From HGM12587 sp964561705 (GTDB taxonomy: Bacteria > Bacillota > Clostridia > Lachnospirales > Lachnospiraceae), in contig CAZLQJ010000011.1 of assembly GCA_964561705.1 (NCBI GenBank), positions 1 through 30,070 on the forward strand: 30,070 nucleotides of DNA, read 5' to 3'. This document shows, piece by piece, positions 24,506 through 30,070 of the stretch. How positions within the stretch are numbered: the stretch's first letter is position 1; each line of letters begins with the position of its first letter. Position numbers and translations under genes: made by a program. Below the pieces are notes generated by a model, which saw only the letters and a program-made list of their open reading frames with translations, ran no database searches and was not told the DNA's origin.

Positions 24506-25645
24506 TTATAACTGCGCATGACCCTTACAATAGGTCTGGATAACGCTGTAATCTGTATCAAGTACAACAATGTCGGCATCTTTTCCTGTCATGATGCTTC
24601 CTTTACGGTCGTCAATGCCTAAGCAGCGGGCCGGGTTGATGGTACATGCGTTGATCGCATAGTTAAATGGAACCATAGCTTCTTCTACAAGAATGCGAAG
24701 ACCTTCATTTAATCTTAAGGTTGAGCCTGCAAGTCCGCCGGTTGCTGTTAAATGTGCACTTCCGTCTTCATAGATTTCAATTTCATTTCCGCCAAAGATA
24801 AATTTGGATCCTGCCGGTGAACCTTTTGCCATCAGTGCATCGGAAACCATGATGGAATAATCAGGTCCTTTGCTTAAAAAATAGTTGTTTAAGGCTGCCG
24901 GTGTGGAATGATTTCCATCACAGATGATTTCGCCGTACATGGTGCGAAGTCTGTAAGCAGCACCTACAAGACCATTTTTACGGTGATTGAATGGAGACAT
25001 CCCATTGTATACGTGAGTCATGGATCTGGCACCGTTTGCCCATGCCATTACCGCTTCTTCGTAAGTAGCAGCAGAGTGACCGATGCTTACAACAACACCG
25101 TTTTCTGCCAAATATCTGGTCAGTTCAAAATCATCATCTGTTTCGGTTGCCATGGTAATGTATTTGATATTTCCTTTGGCTGCTTTCTGGTAACGCTCGA
25201 ACTGTTCGATGGTTCCTTTAACGATATGCTGTTCCGGCTGTGCTCCCTTATAAACCATATCAAGGTATGGTCCTTCGAAATGGATACCGAGGATTTCAGC
25301 ACCTTCATAACCTTCTTCCATAACTTTTGCAACATTTGCCACTGCATTGGTCAGAACTTCTTCGCTCTGTGTAATGGTAGTTGCAAGGATTGCGGTGGTA
25401 CCTTCGGATACGATTCCTTTGGTCCATGCACGAAGTCCTTCTTCGTTGGCATCATTGGTATCAAAACCAAATGCGCCATGGCAGTGGATATCGAGGAAAC
25501 CTGGAACAATGCGTTTACATCCGTAATCTACATCCGCTTCTTTGCTTCCATAAGGATAAACTCCTTTGATCTTTCCGTTTTCCATCTCGATGGCTGCCGG
25601 TGTGAACTGGTCTGCAATCCATACTTTCTTACTCTGAATAATCAT
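24506..25645 (-). CDS. nagA: N-acetylglucosamine/N-acetylgalactosamine-6-phosphate deacetylase
   Basis: It removes acetate from GlcNAc-6-P or GalNAc-6-P. The 379-aa product starts at ATG 25645, 6 bases after AGGAGG. In-frame sequence further upstream lies in the divergent promoter region. It is an amidohydrolase with DIHCHG (metal H54 and H56), HFEGPYLD (metal Glu), GHSAATYEE and THVYNGMSPFNHR (two His), and VSDALMAKG with the catalytic Asp. The neighbours AgaS-like and GatZ-like favour GalNAc-6-P as substrate (AgaA role), but sequence alone does not separate NagA from AgaA. It is the first gene of a leftward three-gene unit. Confidence 0.92.
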   Translation of the reverse strand: MIIQSKKVWIADQFTPAAIEMENGKIKGVYPYGSKEADVDYGCKRIVPGFLDIHCHGAFGFDTNDANEEGLRAWTKGIVSEGTTAILATTITQSEEVLTNAVANVAKVMEEGYEGAEILGIHFEGPYLDMVYKGAQPEQHIVKGTIEQFERYQKAAKGNIKYITMATETDDDFELTRYLAENGVVVSIGHSAATYEEAVMAWANGARSMTHVYNGMSPFNHRKNGLVGAAYRLRTMYGEIICDGNHSTPAALNNYFLSKGPDYSIMVSDALMAKGSPAGSKFIFGGNEIEIYEDGSAHLTATGGLAGSTLRLNEGLRILVEEAMVPFNYAINACTINPARCLGIDDRKGSIMTGKDADIVVLDTDYSVIQTYCKGHAQL

Positions 25646-25717
25646 AAAAAACCTCCTATATCTGCTGTCTGGGGCAAAAAAACACACAGACAGTCCATAA
25701 GCATATTTTCTAAAATT

Positions 25718-25723
25718 ATTATA
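25718..25723 (-). promoter_or_regulatory. Promoter -10 element of the nagA-gatZ operon
   Basis: On the minus strand a perfect TATAAT with a TGT extension lies about 73 bases before the nagA start. No good -35 box is seen at 16-18 bases, so an activator or the extended -10 may carry it. Confidence 0.5.
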
Positions 25724-25786
25724 ACACTGATTAGAGAAAAAGGGTTGTATTTTTTAACCGAAAAATTATTTATTTTAATTGATATA

Positions 25787-25814
25787 TTGTTTTTTTGTTG
25801 GTTTCTGATAAAAT
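25787..25814 (+). promoter_or_regulatory. Promoter of the agaS-EIIA-yajC operon
   Basis: TTGTTT (25787-25792) and TAAAAT (25809-25814) are 16 bases apart, and the -10 has a TGA extension. It is 39 bases before the ATG. The two divergent promoters share about 65 very A/T-rich bases, suitable for one regulator acting on both. Confidence 0.5.
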
Positions 25815-25852
25815 TATAAGAAAAAGAAAAATCCGAACAGGGGGAATTAATA

Positions 25853-27028
25853 ATGGCTATTTTTAACATTTCTGATGAAAAAATGCAGGCTACATCCTCA
25901 GTATTCACATTGAGTGAAATCTATCAGCAGCCGGCTACATGGAAAAAAACATGCGCACAGATCGCAGCATGCAAAGAGGAACTTCAGGCATTCATCGATC
26001 AGGTTGTAAAAGCAGATGACTTTGATATCGTATTAACGGGTGCAGGAACCAGCGAATTTGTTGGAAACTCTTTATATCAGGCATTAAACAAAAAATATAA
26101 TCACAAAGCAAAATCTTTTGGAACAACAGACCTTGTTCCGGCTCCGGAAAACTATCTTTCCAAAACAAAACCTACAATCCTTGTAAGCTTTGGACGTTCC
26201 GGAAACTCACCGGAATCTACAGGTGCAGTAGACAACGCAGAAGCTGTTTGTGAAAATCTGTATCACTTATTTGTTACATGTAACAAAAACGGTGCACTTT
26301 CCAAAATGGCAGCAACTCATGACAACTGCTTTGCGATCAACTTAACAGATGAAACACATGATCAGTCTTTCGCTATGACATCAAGCTTCTCTAATATGTA
26401 CCTTGCAACTTATCTTGCATTTAACCTGGACAAATTAGAAGAAATCACAGCAATCATTGATCAGATCATCGCTGCAGGTCAGGATTTCCTTGATAACAAA
26501 TATGGCGAAGTTCAGACAATCGTTGATGAATTTGACTTCGAACGTATCGTATACCTTGGAGCAGTTGGATTAAAAGGTGTTGCTCAGGAATCTGCTTTAA
26601 AGATGCTGGAATTAACAGCTGGTAAAGTTGCTACCATGTATGACACACCACTTGGTTTCCGTCACGGACCAAAATCTATCATCGATGATACAACATTAAC
26701 CGTTGTTTACTTAAGCGATGATGAATATCAGAGAAAATATGAATTAGACCTGATCAAAGAAATGGGTCCGCAGAGAAAAGGCAACAAGATCGTTGCAGTT
26801 TACAATACAGCATGTGAAGGTTTAGATGATCTTGTAAATTACCAGATCCAGATCAATTCCGGAGATGCAAAAGACAATGTTATCCTTGGACTTGACTTCA
26901 TCTTATTTGCACAGACACTTGCAACAATGAAATCCTTAGCACTTGGAATTACACCGGACAACCCATGCCCAACAGGTGAAGTTAACCGTGTTGTAAAAGG
27001 TGTTACTTTATATCCATATACAAAATAA
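25853..27028 (+). CDS. agaS: AgaS-like SIS-domain sugar isomerase/deaminase
   Basis: The 391-aa product fits AgaS-type proteins (E. coli AgaS is 384 aa), which convert galactosamine-6-phosphate to tagatose-6-phosphate with release of ammonia. Two SIS domains are seen: the first (about 50-190) with VLTGAGTSEFVGNSLYQAL and SFGRSGNSPES, the second (about 215-375) with YLGAVGLKGVAQESALKMLELTAG and FRHGPKS. AGGGGG lies 8 bases before the ATG. The codon choice is uniform and biased (GCA, ACA, GAA), suggesting strong expression. A fructosamine-type or glucosamine-6-P role is the main alternative. The divergent nagA and gatZ genes support AgaS. Confidence 0.85.
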   Translation: MAIFNISDEKMQATSSVFTLSEIYQQPATWKKTCAQIAACKEELQAFIDQVVKADDFDIVLTGAGTSEFVGNSLYQALNKKYNHKAKSFGTTDLVPAPENYLSKTKPTILVSFGRSGNSPESTGAVDNAEAVCENLYHLFVTCNKNGALSKMAATHDNCFAINLTDETHDQSFAMTSSFSNMYLATYLAFNLDKLEEITAIIDQIIAAGQDFLDNKYGEVQTIVDEFDFERIVYLGAVGLKGVAQESALKMLELTAGKVATMYDTPLGFRHGPKSIIDDTTLTVVYLSDDEYQRKYELDLIKEMGPQRKGNKIVAVYNTACEGLDDLVNYQIQINSGDAKDNVILGLDFILFAQTLATMKSLALGITPDNPCPTGEVNRVVKGVTLYPYTK

Positions 27029-27047
27029 TCACAGGAGGATAAAACCT

Positions 27048-27485
27048 ATGCTTGGTTTATTAGTTACAGGCCACGGCCATTTTGCGACAGGCTTAAACTC
27101 CAGCTTAGAACTTATTGCAGGAGCACAGCCAAATGTTGCTTTAGTTGATTTCGAAGCAGATCATTCCATCGAAACATTAAAAGATAATCTGAATAAAGCA
27201 CTGGATTCTTTAAAAGAATATGATGGTGTTTTAGTTCTCTCTGATTTACCGGGTGGCTCTCCATTCAAAACAGCAGTAGAATGTAAATTTGAACGTCCGG
27301 ATCAGGCAATCGAAGTAATTACAGGTACAAACCTTCCGTTACTGATCGCAAGCTCTACCATGACAGCTGTATTTGAAAGCCCGCTGGATCTGGCAGAAGC
27401 GATGATTCCGGAAGGAAAAGACAGCATTGTACGTTTTGAACTTGCTGCACGTGCCGAAGAACCTGAAGATGAGGATGGTATCTAA
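27048..27485 (+). CDS. PTS EIIA component, mannose/fructose/sorbose family
   Basis: It receives phosphate from HPr and passes it to an EIIB in sugar uptake. The 145-aa product starts at ATG 27048, 9 bases after AGGAGG. An in-frame extension to 27000 would overlap agaS and has no ribosome-binding site. VTGHGHFATGL carries the phosphorylated His (H9), matching the ManX and AgaF site. VLSDLPGGSPF and the EVITGTNLPLL segment are family hallmarks. The C-terminus ends in an acidic tail (EEPEDEDGI). No EIIB, EIIC or EIID follows, so it must work with partners encoded elsewhere. The AgaF role is inferred from context. Confidence 0.9.
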   Translation: MLGLLVTGHGHFATGLNSSLELIAGAQPNVALVDFEADHSIETLKDNLNKALDSLKEYDGVLVLSDLPGGSPFKTAVECKFERPDQAIEVITGTNLPLLIASSTMTAVFESPLDLAEAMIPEGKDSIVRFELAARAEEPEDEDGI

Positions 27486-27488
27486 TTT

Positions 27489-27776
27489 ATGAATTGGGAA
27501 GTAATCGGATGGACATGTGGTACAATGTTTGTAATTATTATCGTTGTTGCACTTGGAATTTCACTTGTTTCAGCATTAAATGTCAGAAAGCGCCGTGAAG
27601 AACTTACAGAAGTTCATACAGAGCTTGCGATTGGAAACAAGGTCATCTGCTGTGGCGGAATTTACGGAAAAGTTGTAGGCATCAATGATAATGATGAAGT
27701 GGTAAATGTAGAGATCGCAAAAGGAACTGTGATCACAATTTCCAGATATGCAATTCAGACATTGATCAAAAATTAA
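27489..27776 (+). CDS. YajC-like membrane protein in a PTS operon
   Basis: The 95-aa product has one membrane segment (about 5-30), a basic stop (VRKRREEL), and a cytoplasmic YajC domain (ELAIGNKVICCGGIYGKVVGI, then VEIAKGTVITISRYAI). YajC is normally an accessory partner of SecDF. YajC paralogues also occur inside amino-sugar and glycosaminoglycan PTS operons, for example in streptococcal hyaluronate loci. The position 3 bases after the EIIA stop argues for such a paralogue here, not the Sec gene, which normally sits near tgt and secDF. The double Cys in VICCGG is unusual. Its function in PTS loci is not known. Confidence 0.85.
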   Translation: MNWEVIGWTCGTMFVIIIVVALGISLVSALNVRKRREELTEVHTELAIGNKVICCGGIYGKVVGINDNDEVVNVEIAKGTVITISRYAIQTLIKN

Positions 27777-27785
27777 TTTGAAACA

Positions 27786-27825
27786 CAAAAAAGGGGTAAA
27801 CCAAGCGGTTTACCCCTTTATTTGT
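27786..27825. terminator. Bidirectional terminator between yajC-like and oxidoreductase genes
   Basis: A 13-bp stem (27790-27802 with 27807-27819) has an AAGC loop, A-run left and T-rich tail right. It ends the agaS operon and, on the other strand, the araC-oxidoreductase unit. Confidence 0.88.
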
Positions 27826-27827
27826 GC

Positions 27828-28799
27828 CTAATTACACTGTTTGTTTAATAATTCGTCAACAACCTCTGTAACTTCCACGGAATGGGAAAGCATTTCGTAG
27901 CAGGATTCCAGGTCGTGGTTTTCGTATTGTCTGAGAAAGGCTTCCAATTCAAAAGAGAGCCGCACCTGTCCATCGAAGGTTCCTAGAATTTTCTCTTCAT
28001 TTTTTCGATCTCTAAGGGCAACATTTGATAAGGTGCTGACAGATCCTTCGCCTCGCAGAGTACCTGATTCACCCTGAATGGTAAAAAAGCATGGGCTGGA
28101 AGAATCCTTGGCAGCACAGCAGACTGCGTGAAAGTCTTCATATTCCAGAATGGCGATCCCGGAGGTATCAATCCCGTTATATCCTTTTGTCGGATAATAG
28201 CAGGCGGATTTTGGCTTTCCAAATAAACCTACCAGGAAATGCAGATTATAAATATTTAGGTCATAAAGTGCACCACCGGCAAGCGTTGGATCAAACGCTG
28301 GGAGAACTTCGCCCTTCAGATATCTGTCATAACGGCTGGAGTATTGGCTGTAGTTGCATTGCACAAGTTTTACCTTTCCGACATTTTCCACAGACTCTTT
28401 TACGAGTGCAAAGGATGGAAGATAAGGAATGACAAAGGCTTCCCATAAAAATAGTCCCTTGGATCTGGCAAGTTCAGAAAGAGATTTTGCCTGTGCGCTG
28501 TTTACGGTGAATGGCTTTTCGCAGATGACATGTTTTCCGGCTTCCAGTGCCTTTTTTGCATATTCGTAATGCAAAAGATTGCTGATGCCGATGTAAATGG
28601 TTTCTATGTTGTCATTTTTCAAAAAAGCTTCATAATCTGTCTCAAGGTACGGAATGTGAAATTCCTCCGCGATCTGCCTGCCTTTTTCAAGACTTTGAGG
28701 ACGGACACAGATGCCGGTAAATTCGGCATTTTTTACCTGTGCTGCATCATTTAAAAACATTTTTACGATCATTCCGTTTCCTACAATACCGATTTTCAT
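27828..28799 (-). CDS. Gfo/Idh/MocA-family NAD(P)-dependent oxidoreductase
   Basis: The 323-aa product starts MKIGIVGNGMIVKMF, a Rossmann nucleotide-binding start with a G-x-G pattern. CEKPFTVNSAQA holds the EKP motif with the catalytic or structural Lys, at about residues 94-98. The second half (about 125-320) is the substrate-binding alpha/beta domain, with GGALYDLNIYNLHFLVGLFG near the expected His. Members act on sugars, inositols or sugar amines; the substrate here is not determinable. AGGAG precedes the ATG. It begins 20 bases after the AraC-type gene, so regulator and enzyme are probably co-transcribed. Confidence 0.88.
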   Translation of the reverse strand: MKIGIVGNGMIVKMFLNDAAQVKNAEFTGICVRPQSLEKGRQIAEEFHIPYLETDYEAFLKNDNIETIYIGISNLLHYEYAKKALEAGKHVICEKPFTVNSAQAKSLSELARSKGLFLWEAFVIPYLPSFALVKESVENVGKVKLVQCNYSQYSSRYDRYLKGEVLPAFDPTLAGGALYDLNIYNLHFLVGLFGKPKSACYYPTKGYNGIDTSGIAILEYEDFHAVCCAAKDSSSPCFFTIQGESGTLRGEGSVSTLSNVALRDRKNEEKILGTFDGQVRLSFELEAFLRQYENHDLESCYEMLSHSVEVTEVVDELLNKQCN

Positions 28800-28819
28800 G
28801 AGTTTCTCCTTTCGAAAGC

Positions 28820-30004
28820 TTAGTTTTTGAATAAGGATTTTGCATATTCGGTAGGCGCCATATTATATTTTTGCGTAAATGCTCTGGAAAAGTAATGAAT
28901 GGAGTTGAAACCGAGCATCAGTGCAATCTCGCTGATGGTATAACGGCCTTCGCCGATCATCTGCCGGCTTTTTTCCAGTTTTAATTCATTGATGTATTTT
29001 TTAGGCGTTTGATGTAAATTCTCGTTAAAAAGAATCTGTAGTGAGGATCTGGACATGGAAAATTTCTGACAGATCTCTCCGACGGTGATCGGTTCATAGA
29101 TTGTCTCATCTATGTAGGTAAGAATTTGTTCCAGAAGTTCATCATGATAGTGCTGTCTTGCATCTGTCACAGGCTTTTTGTCAGACTCCTGCTCCACAGT
29201 TTCGCTCTGGAGCAGACGGATGATCAGTTCTTGGAAGAGACAAAGGATCAAACTGTCCATATATGGAACACAGGTAGAACTTTCGTTTACAATATCCTTC
29301 ATTAAAGAATGTATCTTTTTTGAATAAGGAAAGACTTTGTTTAGGAGAAATCCGAAATGGCTCTCATCCGGTTCCAGTTCAAACAGCATGGTAACATAAG
29401 AGCAGGAGCTTCCTTCTCGGATTTTTTGGTTATGGTACTGGTTTGGCCCGTAAATGATCAGTTCCCGTTCCTTTAATTCGTATTGTGAACCCTCGATTTC
29501 TGTCAGCAGCGTACCGCGGTCTACATAAGTCAGTTCGTAGTAGGCATGTGATTCGCCCTCAAAAATGTATCCGGAATCCCGGATGGAATAGTAATAACCA
29601 AGGATTTCTTTTACACGCACATGCGGAACAATGCGGTTAAAGTGAAAAGCCGGGGTGATCACAGTGGAACTTGAGATATATTCTTTTTCGGTGATCAGCC
29701 GGTAGGTGACATGAGAATTCACTGCAGCCACTTGAAAATAAACATGAGGCTTCAGACGGATATAGCGATGGATGGCAAAGGACTCAAAGGTGTCTGTTTC
29801 CGGTATATCGCTGACAATGAGGGCAGCCATTCCTGACTGGATTTCCAGGCAGACTTCACAGTCAAAACTATAAAAAAGCGAAAAATTTTCTTTGGCAGCA
29901 GCTTCCGTGATTCGACAGATCATGCCGCTGGTTTCCAGGTTCACAGGAGTATCATAAACACTCCCATATTTTTCGAAAAATGAGCTGGATGTTTTATGTT
30001 GCAT
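28820..30004 (-). CDS. AraC-family transcriptional regulator
   Basis: The 394-aa product starts at ATG 30004, 6 bases after GGAGGT. The reading frame stays open upstream to the promoter. The N-terminal part (about 1-135) is a poorly recognised sensing region, followed by an AraC-type cupin (about 140-235, SHAYYELTYVDRGTLLTEIEGSQYEL and LIIYGPNQYH). The C-terminal HTH (about 293-392) has both helix-turn-helix units (ITVGEICQKFSMSRSSLQILF and YTISEIALMLGFNSIHYFSRAF). Such regulators usually respond to sugars. Its likely target is its own operon with the oxidoreductase, and perhaps the nearby amino-sugar genes. Confidence 0.9.
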   Translation of the reverse strand: MQHKTSSSFFEKYGSVYDTPVNLETSGMICRITEAAAKENFSLFYSFDCEVCLEIQSGMAALIVSDIPETDTFESFAIHRYIRLKPHVYFQVAAVNSHVTYRLITEKEYISSSTVITPAFHFNRIVPHVRVKEILGYYYSIRDSGYIFEGESHAYYELTYVDRGTLLTEIEGSQYELKERELIIYGPNQYHNQKIREGSSCSYVTMLFELEPDESHFGFLLNKVFPYSKKIHSLMKDIVNESSTCVPYMDSLILCLFQELIIRLLQSETVEQESDKKPVTDARQHYHDELLEQILTYIDETIYEPITVGEICQKFSMSRSSLQILFNENLHQTPKKYINELKLEKSRQMIGEGRYTISEIALMLGFNSIHYFSRAFTQKYNMAPTEYAKSLFKN

Positions 30005-30024
30005 AAGATTACCTCCATTTGGGT

Positions 30025-30041
30025 CAATTATAACATAATTG
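30025..30041. promoter_or_regulatory. Palindrome over the -10 box, possible autoregulatory operator
   Basis: A perfect 7-3-7 inverted repeat (CAATTAT, AAC, ATAATTG) covers the -10 element. Its place suits a repressor. AraC proteins more often use direct repeats, so the binding protein may be another factor. Confidence 0.4.
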
Positions 30042-30054
30042 TGCAAAATGTCCA
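30027..30054 (-). promoter_or_regulatory. Promoter of the araC-type regulator and oxidoreductase
   Basis: On the minus strand, TGGACA (30049-30054) and a perfect TATAAT with TGT extension (30027-30032) are 16 bases apart, about 23 bases before the ATG. Confidence 0.7.
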
Positions 30055-30070
30055 TAAAATGAATATATTT

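Noticed and set aside
24908..25819. A 303-codon open frame opposite nagA
   Set aside because: Antisense to a well-supported enzyme gene, running into the divergent promoter region; composition is shadow-like.
27000..27047. Extended N-terminus for the PTS EIIA
   Set aside because: It overlaps agaS, and family members begin just before the TGHG site as with the ATG at 27048, which has an AGGAGG.

Overview
The window looks like chromosomal DNA from a gut member of the Lachnospiraceae (Clostridia), plausibly a mucin-associated species of the Ruminococcus torques/gnavus (Mediterraneibacter), Blautia or Dorea type. The reasons are a low-to-moderate GC content, strong AGGAGG ribosome-binding sites, sigma-A promoters with TGn-extended -10 boxes, and the gene content: MecA, a Csp-type subtilase, a GH18 with an SH3 domain, a heterodimeric ABC exporter, an SLH-anchored sialidase and amino-sugar catabolism. 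The genus is inferred, not proven. No phage, IS element, CRISPR array, tRNA or rRNA gene was seen.

Layout. 1-141: the end of rpsR and its terminator. 317-4897: a very large secreted GH33 sialidase with its own promoter and terminator, with Ig-like, repeated cysteine-containing, FIVAR and three S-layer homology modules after the catalytic domain. It sits between rpsR and the gdpP-rplI-dnaB group (5014-8882), genes often found close to rpsR in Firmicutes. 8994-11050: single-gene units for a MerR-type regulator, a DUF1858 protein, a 2[4Fe-4S] ferredoxin and MecA. 11051-11577: a 527-base gap with a good promoter and several potential stems, probably a structured non-coding RNA. 11578-14009: a membrane-anchored GH18 and a convergent cell-wall amidase whose stop codons overlap.

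14171-20612 is one compact, apparently co-transcribed run: tsaC/sua5, rpiB, a dCMP deaminase, a 49-residue Cys-rich protein, the two halves of a heterodimeric ABC exporter and ylmH. A Csp-like subtilase follows (20729-22255).

22299-27776 is a divergent amino-sugar locus. The leftward arm is nagA/agaA-type deacetylase, gatZ/kbaZ-type protein and an unknown membrane-anchored protein. The rightward arm is an AgaS-like SIS isomerase/deaminase, a mannose-family PTS EIIA and a YajC-like protein. The gene set points to N-acetylgalactosamine or galactosamine use, which fits mucin O-glycan foraging and the sialidase at the other end, although no EIIB/C/D and no GatY aldolase subunit are in view. 27828-30004 is an AraC-type regulator with a Gfo/Idh/MocA oxidoreductase. 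The most interesting items are the sialidase architecture and location, the candidate RNA, and the incomplete amino-sugar PTS with its YajC paralogue.
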